Of a stretch of 64,000 nucleotides of DNA, positions 26,634 through 34,009 are shown piece by piece. The stretch's first letter is position 1. Every line of letters begins with the position of its first letter. Under the pieces are notes generated by a model that was given only the letters and a program-made list of their open reading frames with translations, did not search any database and was not told where the DNA came from. A program made the position numbers and the translations under genes. The stretch is from Actinomadura craniellae (GTDB lineage: Bacteria > Actinomycetota > Actinomycetes > Streptosporangiales > Streptosporangiaceae), in assembly GCF_003289645.1 (NCBI RefSeq), contig NZ_QLYX01000018.1, positions 62,001 through 126,000 on the forward strand. The letters run 5' to 3'.

Positions 26634-26661
26634 AGTATAGTCATTCTCAACCTGATAACAA
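26634..26661 (-). promoter_or_regulatory. Promoter of the SPFH operon
   Basis: On the - strand TTGTTA (26661-26656), a 16-bp spacer, then TATACT (26639-26634). The -10 is strong. Just downstream, TCGTC (26610-26614) and GACGA (26620-26624) form a short dyad in the 5' leader. Confidence 0.6.
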
Positions 26662-26699
26662 CATGATTTTGGCTCGGGCTCCGGGCTAGGCTGCCCGGC

Positions 26700-27611
26700 A
26701 TGGACTGGGTCGAGCGGGTCCTGAAGGTCCGTCGGCACTCCCGGAACGGGGAGCGCGCCCCGCACAAGCCGTTGCTCCTGCTCTACGCGCTCGGCCGGTT
26801 CCAGGCCGAGGGCGCCCGGCCGATCGGGTTCTCGGCGGCGGAGGAGGATCTGCGGCGCCTGCTGCGCGAGTTCGGGCCGCCCCGGGCCACCAGCCCCGGC
26901 TACCCGTTCCATCACCTGACCAACGACGACGGGCTCTGGCTGGTGGAAACCGCCGGCGGGCCGGGTAGCCCAGGACCGGAGGTCGGGCGGCTCCGGGCGG
27001 AGCAGGCGAGCGGCCGGCTGCATCCCGACCTCGCGGCGGCGCTCGCCGAGCAGCCGGGGTTGCTCCCGCAGCTCGCCCGGGCGCTCCTGGAGGCCGGCTT
27101 CGCGCCGTCGCTGCACGCCGACATCTGCCAGCAGGTGGGCCTGGATCTGGAGGACGCCGAACTCCCCGGCCAGGTCCGCGAGCAGGTCGGGCGCCGCGAC
27201 CCCGCCTTCCGGATCGAGGTGCTGGAGGCGTACGAGTACTCCTGCGCGTTCTGCGGCTACGAGGGCTGGCTGGACGGGGTCGGTGTGGGCCTGGACGCCG
27301 CCCACGTCCGGTGGCGCACCTACGGCGGCCCGGACGAACTCGGCAACGGGCTGTGCCTGTGCGCCCTGCACCACCGCCTCTTCGACCGCGGCGTGCTCGG
27401 CCTGAGCCCCGACCGCACGGTCACGGTGTCCCGCAAGTACGTCGGGCGCGCCGGCACCTCGCGCATGCTGGTCCTCGACCTCACCGGGCGGCCGGCGCGC
27501 GCGCCGCAGACGGGAACTCCGGGGGTCGAACGGCGGCACATCGAATGGCACAGCAGCCAGGTCTTCCGCCACCCCGCGCGGTCGGCGGTCAGCCGCCGGA
27601 CGGCCAGGTGA
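26700..27611 (+). CDS. Phosphorothioated-DNA-specific type IV restriction endonuclease (SBD-HNH)
   Basis: A 303-residue ScoMcrA/SprMcrA-like enzyme. N-terminal sulfur-binding domain (residues 1-150): KPLLLLYALGRFQAEG, FGPPRATSPGYPFHHL and FAPSLHADICQQVGL are the typical stretches. The C-terminal HNH nuclease (about 175-250) has a CAFC zinc pair, LDAAHVRWRTYGGPDELGNG and LCLCALHHRLFDRG. The family cuts near phosphorothioate-modified (Dnd) or methylated DNA as a barrier to incoming DNA. No dnd genes are in the window, which fits because the host must lack the modification. Divergent from the SPFH operon; the 3' end overlaps padR by 23 nt. Confidence 0.88.
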   Translation: MDWVERVLKVRRHSRNGERAPHKPLLLLYALGRFQAEGARPIGFSAAEEDLRRLLREFGPPRATSPGYPFHHLTNDDGLWLVETAGGPGSPGPEVGRLRAEQASGRLHPDLAAALAEQPGLLPQLARALLEAGFAPSLHADICQQVGLDLEDAELPGQVREQVGRRDPAFRIEVLEAYEYSCAFCGYEGWLDGVGVGLDAAHVRWRTYGGPDELGNGLCLCALHHRLFDRGVLGLSPDRTVTVSRKYVGRAGTSRMLVLDLTGRPARAPQTGTPGVERRHIEWHSSQVFRHPARSAVSRRTAR

Positions 27612-28161
27612 TCTCTCCGGTGCGCAGGTCCGCCACGAGGTCCCGGACGTAGGCGAGTTCCGCCGCTATCACCTGCCGCTGGTACTCGGACTCGATCGCG
27701 AACAGCCGGGGCAGGAAGCTGCCGACCTGGGCGATCTCCGCGTCGAGTGCCGCCGCCCGGGCTTCGAGCCGGGTGATCCGGGCGGTCAGTGCCGCGGCCG
27801 CGTCCGCGGGGGCGAGGTTGGGCAGGAACGCCAGCGCGGCCGGGAACTCGGTGTACTCCGGCGCGGGGGTGGAGAGCATGGTGCGCAGCCACCCGGCCAG
27901 CGTCGCCCGGCCGGCCGCGGTGATCCGGTAGCTGGTGCGTTCCGGGCGGTTGTCGGCCCGTTCGGTCGCCGCCACCTCGGCGAGGCCGTCGCGCACGAGT
28001 CGCTGGACGGTCTGGTAGACGCTGTTGCGCTGGCTGACGTTCACCACGTCGTCCTTGTGCCGCTCCTTGATCAGTTGCTGCATCCGGTACGCGTGCATGG
28101 GCTCCTCGGCGAGCATCGACAGCACGGCGACGGCGAGCACGGAGCGGCGCGGGGCGGGCAT
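27589..28161 (-). CDS. PadR family transcriptional regulator
   Basis: A 190-residue regulator. Winged HTH in residues 1-90: SVLAVAVLSMLAEEPMHAYR, MQQLIKERHKDDVVNV, SVYQTVQRLVRDGLAEVA and TSYRITAAGRATL. The C-terminal helical dimerisation domain (about 95-185) is VirActC-like with an Ala-rich coiled coil. ATG 28161. Divergent from a DUF998 membrane gene whose promoter and start codon are covered by an ATAGTCA/TGACTAT dyad. PadR proteins usually repress such a neighbour until a ligand binds. Confidence 0.87.
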   Translation of the reverse strand: MPAPRRSVLAVAVLSMLAEEPMHAYRMQQLIKERHKDDVVNVSQRNSVYQTVQRLVRDGLAEVAATERADNRPERTSYRITAAGRATLAGWLRTMLSTPAPEYTEFPAALAFLPNLAPADAAAALTARITRLEARAAALDAEIAQVGSFLPRLFAIESEYQRQVIAAELAYVRDLVADLRTGEITWPSGG

Positions 28162-28177
28162 CGGCCCAGCTTAGCCA

Positions 28178-28222
28178 TTGACGAGATTTTAGTCATGATA
28201 TGTATAGTCAAAGTATGACTAT
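28178..28222 (+). promoter_or_regulatory. DUF998 promoter with overlapping PadR-like operator
   Basis: TTGACG (28178-28183), a 19-bp spacer, then TATAGT (28203-28208) place the start of transcription at or near ATG 28215, so the mRNA is probably leaderless. ATAGTCA (28204-28210) and TGACTAT (28216-28222) are perfect inverted arms 5 bp apart that span the -10 and the start codon. A third TAGTCAT copy is at 28190-28196. A repressor bound here would block initiation directly. Confidence 0.65.
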
Positions 28223-28910
28223 CGACTCGGCATCGCGCACCGTGCCCGCCGGCGGATCCGCCTCCGCCGGCCGCCGGCTCGCCCTCGGAGCCGTGGCCGG
28301 CCCCGTGCTGTTCACCGCCGGGTGGCTGGTGCTCGGCTTCACCAGCACCGGCTACACCCTCTTCGACCACACGTTCACCGACTACTCGCCGGTCAGCCAG
28401 CCGATCAGCGGGCTCGGCATGGGCGCCACCGCCGGATACATGAACACCGCGTTCGTCGCCACCGGGCTCCTCCTGATCGCCGGCGTGGTCGGCGTGTTCC
28501 GCGCCACGGGCGACCGGGAACCGTCCGCCCTGCGCCGCACGGCCCTGGTGCTGCTCGCCGCCACCGGCGCCGGTCAGATCGTGTGCGGCGTCTTCGACCT
28601 CGAGGCGGTCATGCCGCACATGCTGGGATTCCTCCTGGCCCTCGGCACCCCGGTCGTCGGCTTCCCGGTCGCCGGCCGCTACTTCCGCACCGTCCCGGGC
28701 TGGCGGCGGTTCGGCACCTGGCTGATGCTCGGCGGGCCGCTCACCCTGGCCCTGCTCATCGCGTTCTTCGCGACGTTCCAGCCCACCGCCGACGGCGCCG
28801 AACACGGTGTCGCCGGGCTCGTCCAGCGCCTCGGCGTGCTGGAGGTCCACGCCTGGTACGTCGCCATGGGCGTCCTGGCCCTGCGGCGGCACCGGAGCCG
28901 CCCCCGTTGA
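28215..28910 (+). CDS. DUF998 family membrane protein
   Basis: A 231-residue polytopic protein with about six helices: LALGAVAGPVLFTAGWLVLG, NTAFVATGLLLIAGVVGVFR, ALVLLAATGAGQIVCGVFDL, HMLGFLLALGTPVVGFPVAG, WLMLGGPLTLALLIAFFATF, VHAWYVAMGVLAL. The DYSPVSQPISGLGMGATAGY loop is characteristic. Function unknown; the family often sits beside PadR regulators. The start at ATG 28215 fits the leaderless promoter. The last codons and stop region are duplicated 73 bp downstream. Confidence 0.8.
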   Translation: MTIDSASRTVPAGGSASAGRRLALGAVAGPVLFTAGWLVLGFTSTGYTLFDHTFTDYSPVSQPISGLGMGATAGYMNTAFVATGLLLIAGVVGVFRATGDREPSALRRTALVLLAATGAGQIVCGVFDLEAVMPHMLGFLLALGTPVVGFPVAGRYFRTVPGWRRFGTWLMLGGPLTLALLIAFFATFQPTADGAEHGVAGLVQRLGVLEVHAWYVAMGVLALRRHRSRPR

Positions 28911-28987
28911 GGAGGTCCTGGACGATGAACACGAACGCCGCGTCGTCGCCGGCCTGCGGCGGCACCGGAGCCGCCCCGTTGAGGAGG
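28881..28987 (+). repeat. Direct repeat of about 35 bp at the end of the DUF998 gene
   Basis: Copy 1 at 28881-28915 and copy 2 at 28954-28987 both run from CTGCGGCGGCACCGGAGCCG through GTTGAGGAGG. They differ by one C in a C-run. Copy 1 encodes the C-terminus and stop of the DUF998 protein. Copy 2 lies in the untranslated gap. Confidence 0.8.
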
Positions 28988-29015
28988 CGGGCTGCTCCCG
29001 TCCGCCCATGAGAGC

Positions 29016-29042
29016 GCCGCGCACCCCGCCGGGGTGCGCGGC
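29016..29042. terminator. Hairpin terminator between convergent genes
   Basis: GCCGCGCACCCC (29016-29027), loop GCC, GGGGTGCGCGGC (29031-29042): a perfect 12-bp stem between the convergent DUF998 and lipoprotein genes. There is no T-tract, as is usual in actinobacteria. It can serve both strands. Confidence 0.75.
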
Positions 29043-29047
29043 ACGGC

Positions 29048-29494
29048 TCACCCGGCGGGGGCGACCACGCAGTCGTCGTTGGCCACACCGGTGTCGGCGG
29101 CGTCCGGCTCCCAGTTCAGGGTGTTCCCGGGGACGTCGAGGAAGGCGTAGATCTCGCCCGTCTCCAGGCAGTCGTCGTGGTCCCGACCCACCCGCGTGCC
29201 GCCCAGGTCCGTGACGACGAAGCCGCGCCGGGGGTCCAGGGTGACGCGGACGGTGAACTCGCCGACGCGGCGGCCGCGGAAGGGCGCGTTGACGGGGATG
29301 ACCCACATGCCGGAGGGCTTCCGCTCGATCAGGGCCCGGTCGCCCTCGTCGCCCTTCTGGTTCCAGCCGTCGATGTAGACGACGGCGTTCGGCCGGATCT
29401 GCCGCAGCGCGGTCTGCTCGGAGGCGCAGCCCGCCGCCGTCGCGAGGATCGACACGGCCACCACGGCCGTCTTCGTGTAGCGCAAGGCGTCCAT
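29048..29494 (-). CDS. Putative lipoprotein of unknown function
   Basis: A 148-residue protein with a lipoprotein signal: a positively charged start (MDALRYTK), hydrophobic AVVAVSILATAAGC with a Cys lipobox at about residue 23, and then a soluble domain. The domain has PNAVVYIDGWNQKGDEGDRA and FTVRVTLDPRRGFVVTDLGG, and two later Cys (DDCLETGE, NDDCVVAP) that could pair outside the cell. No family recognised. ATG 29494 is chosen because the lipobox distance is right. Confidence 0.65.
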   Translation of the reverse strand: MDALRYTKTAVVAVSILATAAGCASEQTALRQIRPNAVVYIDGWNQKGDEGDRALIERKPSGMWVIPVNAPFRGRRVGEFTVRVTLDPRRGFVVTDLGGTRVGRDHDDCLETGEIYAFLDVPGNTLNWEPDAADTGVANDDCVVAPAG

Positions 29495-29818
29495 CCTGAT
29501 ACTCGTCCGGAACGGGGGCGGATCGGTGCCCCGCCGGGGCCGACACGCCCCCTGGCAATGGTGCCGATCCGGATCATCCAGGGGAAGGGCCCACGGACCC
29601 ACAGCAGCGCGATGTTCCGGACCATCCGGACACCGACCCGCCATGGAGTCGCGACCCGGACCGGGCATGGGCCGCGGGCGGGTTCCCCTCTCGCAGCCGC
29701 CGGCCGCCGTGCGGCCGGGCTCGCCGACGCGCCGCTCGACGGGCGCGGGCACACCCGGTTCCCTGCGGACGGTTCGTGGCCCACCAGCGATGACAACGGA
29801 TTCGGCGTTGTTCAGGTC
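29495..29818. other. Intergenic gap upstream of the sugar regulon
   Basis: About 320 bp with no supported gene. It holds the upstream region of the lipoprotein gene on the - strand and leads into the promoter/operator at 29819-29872. No strong dyad was seen in it. Confidence 0.5.
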
Positions 29819-29872
29819 TTGTGTCGAGTCTGTTTCGTCCGTTACGTTGCTGGCTCAGTCAAACGATTGAAC
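29819..29872 (+). promoter_or_regulatory. Promoter and LacI operator 1 (SDR-lyase-E1 operon)
   Basis: Candidate -35 TTGTGT (29819-29824) and -10 TACGTT (29843-29848), spacer 18. Immediately downstream, GTCAAACGATTGAAC (29858-29872) is a LacI-type dyad with central CG. It matches the sites before the binding-protein gene and the GH95 gene. The operator covers the expected transcription start, so LacI would repress. Confidence 0.65.
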
Positions 29873-29883
29873 GGGAGGTGGCC

Positions 29884-30630
29884 GTGGAGCTGGCACTCAC
29901 TGAGCGCCGGATCCTGGTGACGGGGGCCGCCGGGGGCCTGGGGCGCGCGATCGCCGAGTGCCTCACCGGATGCGGCGCCCAGGTGGCGGCGGCCGACCTG
30001 CACGAGGACGGGGTGGCCGGGCTCGGCGCGGTGGCGCTGGCAGCCGACCTCACCGACCCCGCGCAGGCCCGCGAGCTGCCGGAACGGGCGGCCGCGGCGC
30101 TCGGCGGCCTGGACGGGCTGGTCAACTGCGCGGGCGTCATGCAGACCAAGCCGCTGGCGGAACTCGCGGCCGAGGAGTGGCGGCGGGTGATCGACCTCAA
30201 CCTGACCTCGGTCTTCCACGTCACCCAGCGGGCCGCCGAGCTGATGGACGGCGGGTCGATCGTCACCCTGGCGTCGGTGGCCGCCCGGTCGGGCCGGCCG
30301 AACGCCGCGCACTACGCCGCGTCCAAGGCGGCACTGCTGTCACTCACCAAGTCGGCGGCGCTGGCCTACGGCCCGGCGATCCGCGTCAACGCGGTGTGCC
30401 CGGGGGTGTTCATGACGCCGATGTGGGAGGGGATCATCGCCGACCGCGAGCGCGGGTTCGGGCCCGGCGCGGGCCGGCAGTACCTGTCGGAGGTGACCGC
30501 GGCCAGCGCCCTGAAGCGGGACGGGCGGCCCGGAGAACTGGCCACGGTGGTGGCGTTCCTGCTCAGCGACCTGGCCTCGTACGTGACCGGCCAGGCGGTC
30601 AACGTCGACGGCGGACTGGAGATGGACTGA
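29884..30630 (+). CDS. SDR family oxidoreductase (sugar regulon)
   Basis: A 248-residue classical SDR: ILVTGAAGGLGRAIAECLTG, NCAGVM, catalytic Ser in VTLASVAARSG, YAASKAA for Tyr/Lys, and VTGQAVNVDGGLEMD at the end. AAADLHED after strand 2 (Asp) favours NAD. Being first in a deoxy-sugar operon, it may oxidise the sugar or a 3-deoxy-2-keto acid, as in non-phosphorylative L-fucose pathways; this is inference. The GTG at 29884 has GGGAGG 5 nt upstream. The stop overlaps the lyase start (TGATG). Confidence 0.82.
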   Translation: MELALTERRILVTGAAGGLGRAIAECLTGCGAQVAAADLHEDGVAGLGAVALAADLTDPAQARELPERAAAALGGLDGLVNCAGVMQTKPLAELAAEEWRRVIDLNLTSVFHVTQRAAELMDGGSIVTLASVAARSGRPNAAHYAASKAALLSLTKSAALAYGPAIRVNAVCPGVFMTPMWEGIIADRERGFGPGAGRQYLSEVTAASALKRDGRPGELATVVAFLLSDLASYVTGQAVNVDGGLEMD

Positions 30631-31979
30631 TGGGGCAGGCGTTCCGGCTGCTGTCGGCGCTGTACCACGACGAGCCGATGCTGGAGATCTGGTCACCGCA
30701 GGCCACCGTGGCCGACTGGCTGCGGGTGGAGTCGGCGCTGGCGCGGGCGCAGGCGGAGGTGGGCCTGCTGGCGCGGGAGGACGCCGAGGCCATCGCGGCG
30801 GCCTGCCGCCCGGAGCTGATCGACCTGGACCGGCTGTGGGAGGGCGCCCGCACGGTCGGGTACCCGATCCTGCCGCTGGTCCGGCAGATCGCCGGGCACC
30901 TGCCGCCGGGCCCGGACGGGCGGGTGCACTACGGCGCCACCACCCAGGACATCATGGACACCGCCCTGGCCCTGCAGCTCGTCCGGTCCTGCGACCGGCT
31001 GATCGAGCTGGCGCTGGAGTTCGGGGACGGGCTGGCCGCGCTGACCGAGGCCGGCGCCGGGCTGGTGGTGGCCGCGCGGACGCACGCGCAGCAGGCCGTC
31101 CCGACGACGTTCGGCGCGAAGATGGCGGTGTTCCTGGGCGAGGTCTCCCGGGAGGTGGCCGAGCTGCGCCGGATACGGCCGGCCGTGGGAGTGGTGTCGC
31201 TGTTCGGCGCGGGCGGCACCAACGCGGCCATGGGCGAGAACGCGGCCCGGGTGCGGGCGGAGCTGGCCCGGCGGCTGGACCTGGCCGACACCGAGGTGCC
31301 CTGGCACGTGGCGCGCGACCGGGTGGCCCGGTTCGGGCAGGCGTGCTCGCTGCTGGCCGCCACCTGCGTACGGTTCGCGCGGGAGGTGGTGGACCTGTCC
31401 CGGACGGAGATCGGGGAGGTCGCCGAGCAGGGCGGACACCACCGCGGCGCGTCCTCCACGATGCCGCAGAAGGCCAACCCGATCTCCTCGGAGTCCGTGA
31501 TCGGCTACGGGGTCGCGGCATCGGGGATGGCCGGGCTGCTGGCCCGGGCGATGGAGGCCGGGCACGAGCGCAGCGCGGGCGAGTGGCAGATCGAGTGGCT
31601 GGCCGTCCCGCAGGTGGCCGAGTACACCGCCGCGGCCGTGCGGCTGGCGGCCGGGACGGCGGGGTCGCTGCGGGTGTTCCCGGAGCGGATGCGCGCCAAC
31701 CTGCGGCTGGACGGCGGCCTGCTGATGAGCGAGGCGCTGATGATGCGGCTGGCCCCGGCGCTCGGCCGGGAGCGGGCCCACGACCTGGTGTACGCCGCCG
31801 CGGTGCGGGCCCGGGCCGAGGGGGCGGACCTGGTCAGCACGTGCACCGCGGAGCTGCCCGCCGAGCTGCGCGCGGAGATCGGCCCGCTGGACCCGTCGGG
31901 CTATCTCGGCGAGGCGGCGGCGGTGGCGTCCGCCGCGCTACGGGAGTGGAAGACGGTACGCAACGGAGGAGGGGCTTGA
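30630..31979 (+). CDS. Fumarase/aspartase superfamily lyase, PcaB/adenylosuccinate-lyase-like
   Basis: A 449-residue homotetrameric-type lyase. Signature loop GASSTMPQKANPISSE contains the catalytic Ser. HYGATTQDIMDTALALQLVR and RTHAQQAVPTTFGAKMAVFL match 3-carboxy-muconate cycloisomerase and adenylosuccinate lyase relatives. Members remove or add groups beside a carboxylate by anti-elimination. No purine or protocatechuate genes are near, so the substrate is probably an acid of the sugar pathway. Overlapping stop/start with both neighbours shows tight coupling. Confidence 0.82.
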   Translation: MGQAFRLLSALYHDEPMLEIWSPQATVADWLRVESALARAQAEVGLLAREDAEAIAAACRPELIDLDRLWEGARTVGYPILPLVRQIAGHLPPGPDGRVHYGATTQDIMDTALALQLVRSCDRLIELALEFGDGLAALTEAGAGLVVAARTHAQQAVPTTFGAKMAVFLGEVSREVAELRRIRPAVGVVSLFGAGGTNAAMGENAARVRAELARRLDLADTEVPWHVARDRVARFGQACSLLAATCVRFAREVVDLSRTEIGEVAEQGGHHRGASSTMPQKANPISSESVIGYGVAASGMAGLLARAMEAGHERSAGEWQIEWLAVPQVAEYTAAAVRLAAGTAGSLRVFPERMRANLRLDGGLLMSEALMMRLAPALGRERAHDLVYAAAVRARAEGADLVSTCTAELPAELRAEIGPLDPSGYLGEAAAVASAALREWKTVRNGGGA

Positions 31980-32941
31980 TGGAGGTCCAGGAGAGGCTGG
32001 CCGACCTGCACGCCATGTGGCGCATCCGCGCGCTGGAGGAGAAGGTGCGGGAGCTGCGGCTGGCCGACGGCGGTAACGGCCCGATCGTGGGGTCGGTGCA
32101 CCTGTGCATCGGCCAGGAGGCGGGCCCGGTCGGCGCCTGCTCGGAGCTGGGCGCCGACGACGCGCTGTTCGCCACCTACCGGGGGCACGGCTGGGCGCTG
32201 GCGCGCGGCGTGCCGGCCGAGGCCATGATCGCCGAGTTCGCCGGGCGCGCCACGGGCGTCAACGGCGGCCGGGGCGGCTCGGCCTACTTCACCGCGCCCG
32301 AGCACGGCTTCCATGGCGAGAACTCGATCGTCGGGGCCGGGCTGCCGATCGCGGTGGGCGCCGCGCTGGCCGGGCGGTTCGACGGCAGCGGCCGGATCGC
32401 GCTGACGGTCTTCGGGGACGGGGCGCTCAACCAGGGCGCGTCGCACGAGGCGCTCAACATGGCCGCCGCGTTCCGCCTGCCGGTCGTGTTCGTCTGCGAG
32501 AACAACTACTGGTCGGAGCTGACCGCCATCGACGAGATGGTCGGTGAGCCGGAGCTGTGGAAGCGCGCGGCCGGCTACGGCATGGCCGGCGAGCGGGTGG
32601 ACGGCAACGACCCGGCCGCGGTGCGGGCGGCCGTGCGCGCGGCCGCGGAGCGGGCCCGGACGGGTGGCGGCCCCACCCTGCTGGAGCTGATGACGCAGCG
32701 GCTGGTCGGCCACTACATCGGGGACGTCGAGCAGTACCGCCGGCCGGGCGAGCTGGACCGGGCCCACGAGGACGAGCCGATCGCCCGGCTGACCCGGGAG
32801 CTGGCGGCGGCGGGCGTCCCGGCCGCCGAGATCGAGGACGCGCGGGCCCGCGCCCACACCGAGATGGAACACGCCGCGGCGGCCGCGCTGGCCGCGCCCC
32901 TGGCCGACCCCGACACTGCGAAGGACCACGTCTATGCCTGA
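31979..32941 (+). CDS. Thiamine-dependent 2-oxoacid dehydrogenase E1 alpha subunit
   Basis: A 320-residue TPP-binding subunit of the pyruvate/acetoin dehydrogenase E1 type. GSVHLCIGQEAGPVGACSEL, YRGHGWALARG, GGRGGSAYFTAPEHGFHGEN, and the TPP/Mg motif GDGALNQGASHEALNMA ending in CENN. Closest in look to AcoA-like acetoin dehydrogenase. The ATG shares a base with the lyase stop, and its 3' end overlaps the beta subunit by 8 nt. No E2 or E3 gene is in the operon or the window. Confidence 0.85.
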   Translation: MEVQERLADLHAMWRIRALEEKVRELRLADGGNGPIVGSVHLCIGQEAGPVGACSELGADDALFATYRGHGWALARGVPAEAMIAEFAGRATGVNGGRGGSAYFTAPEHGFHGENSIVGAGLPIAVGAALAGRFDGSGRIALTVFGDGALNQGASHEALNMAAAFRLPVVFVCENNYWSELTAIDEMVGEPELWKRAAGYGMAGERVDGNDPAAVRAAVRAAAERARTGGGPTLLELMTQRLVGHYIGDVEQYRRPGELDRAHEDEPIARLTRELAAAGVPAAEIEDARARAHTEMEHAAAAALAAPLADPDTAKDHVYA

Positions 32942-33965
32942 GCTCACCACCAGGCCCGCCCCGCAACCGCCGGTGGCCGAGACCCGCAAGCTCAAGTACG
33001 GCGAGGCCGTCAACGCGGCGCTCGTCCGGCTGCTGGCCGAGCTGCCCGAGACCCTGCTGTACGGCGAGGACGTCGCCAAGCCCGGCGGTGTCTTCGGTGT
33101 CACCCGCGGCCTGCGCCGCCGGTTCGGCGACCGGGTGTTCGACACCCCGATCAGCGAGGCCGCGATCCTCGGCAGCGCGGTCGGCGCGGCGCTGATGGGC
33201 GCCCGGCCGATCGTCGAGATCATGTGGGCGGACTTCTCCCTGGTCGCGCTGGACCAGCTGGTCAACCAGGCGGCGAACGCGCGGTACGTCTCGCGCGGCA
33301 CGGCGCCCGCCCCGATCGTGGTGCGCACCCAGCAGGGCACCGCGCCGGGCGCGTGCGCGCAGCACTCCCAGTCGCTGGAGGCGCTGTTCCTGCACGTCCC
33401 CGGGCTGCGGCTGGTCATGCCGCGGACCGCGCAGGACGCCTACGACGCGCTGGTCAGTGCGGTGCACTCCCCCGACCCGGTGATCGTCGTGGAGAACCGC
33501 ACGCTGTACTTCGGTGACAAGGCCGAGGTGGAGCTGGGCGGGGCGGCGCGGCCGATGGGCTGGTCGCAGCTGCGCCGTCCCGGCCGGGACGTCACGGTGG
33601 TGAGCTGGGGCAAGGTGACCGGCGAGGTGCTCGCGGCGGCCGAGTCCCTGGCCGCCGGCGGGATCGACGCCGAGGTGATCGAGCTGACCTGGCTCAACCC
33701 GGTCGACATGGACGCGGTGCTGGCCAGTGTGGCGCGCACCCGGCGGCTGGCCGTGGTGCACGAGGCGAACGTCACCGGCGGCTTCGGTGCCGAGGTCGTC
33801 GCCCGGGTGGCGGAGTCCGGGGTGTCCCTGGACGCCGCGCCGCTGCGCGTCGGCGCCCCCGACGTGCGGATTCCCGCGGCGCCGGCGCTGGTCGGCGGGC
33901 TGCTGCCCGGGGCGGCGTCGATCGCCGCGCAGATCGCAGGACGGATTTCCGGAACCGCCCACTGA
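32934..33965 (+). CDS. 2-oxoacid dehydrogenase E1 beta subunit
   Basis: A 343-residue partner of the alpha subunit. KYGEAVNAALVRLLAELPET, GEDVAKPGGVFGVTRGL, FDTPISEAAILGSAVGAALM, NQAANARYVSRG, and VVSWGKVTGEVLAAAESLAA of the C-terminal transketolase domain. Alpha2beta2 E1 makes an enamine from a 2-keto acid or acyloin with TPP. Without a lipoyl E2 the pair could be a stand-alone carbon-carbon lyase or could borrow a remote E2; this is inference. It is the last gene before the importer, 44 nt upstream. Confidence 0.85.
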   Translation: MPELTTRPAPQPPVAETRKLKYGEAVNAALVRLLAELPETLLYGEDVAKPGGVFGVTRGLRRRFGDRVFDTPISEAAILGSAVGAALMGARPIVEIMWADFSLVALDQLVNQAANARYVSRGTAPAPIVVRTQQGTAPGACAQHSQSLEALFLHVPGLRLVMPRTAQDAYDALVSAVHSPDPVIVVENRTLYFGDKAEVELGGAARPMGWSQLRRPGRDVTVVSWGKVTGEVLAAAESLAAGGIDAEVIELTWLNPVDMDAVLASVARTRRLAVVHEANVTGGFGAEVVARVAESGVSLDAAPLRVGAPDVRIPAAPALVGGLLPGAASIAAQIAGRISGTAH

Positions 33966-33981
33966 GCGGGTCCGGCCGATT

Positions 33982-33999
33982 TGGTCAATCGTTAGAACG
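33982..33999 (+). promoter_or_regulatory. LacI operator 2 (before the binding-protein gene)
   Basis: TGGTCAATCGTTAGAACG (33982-33999) resembles the perfect site before the GH95 gene: the left half is identical, while the right half is degenerate. It sits between the E1 beta stop and the ribosome-binding site of the sugar-binding protein. This implies a separate controlled promoter, or a road-block, inside the operon. Confidence 0.55.
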
Positions 34000-34009
34000 G
34001 AGGTGCCGC

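Noticed and set aside
25587-27611. SPFH, NAD-kinase-like and restriction genes as one defence island
   Set aside because: The restriction gene is divergent with its own start, and no integrase, tRNA end or other defence genes border them. Kept only as a weak suggestion.
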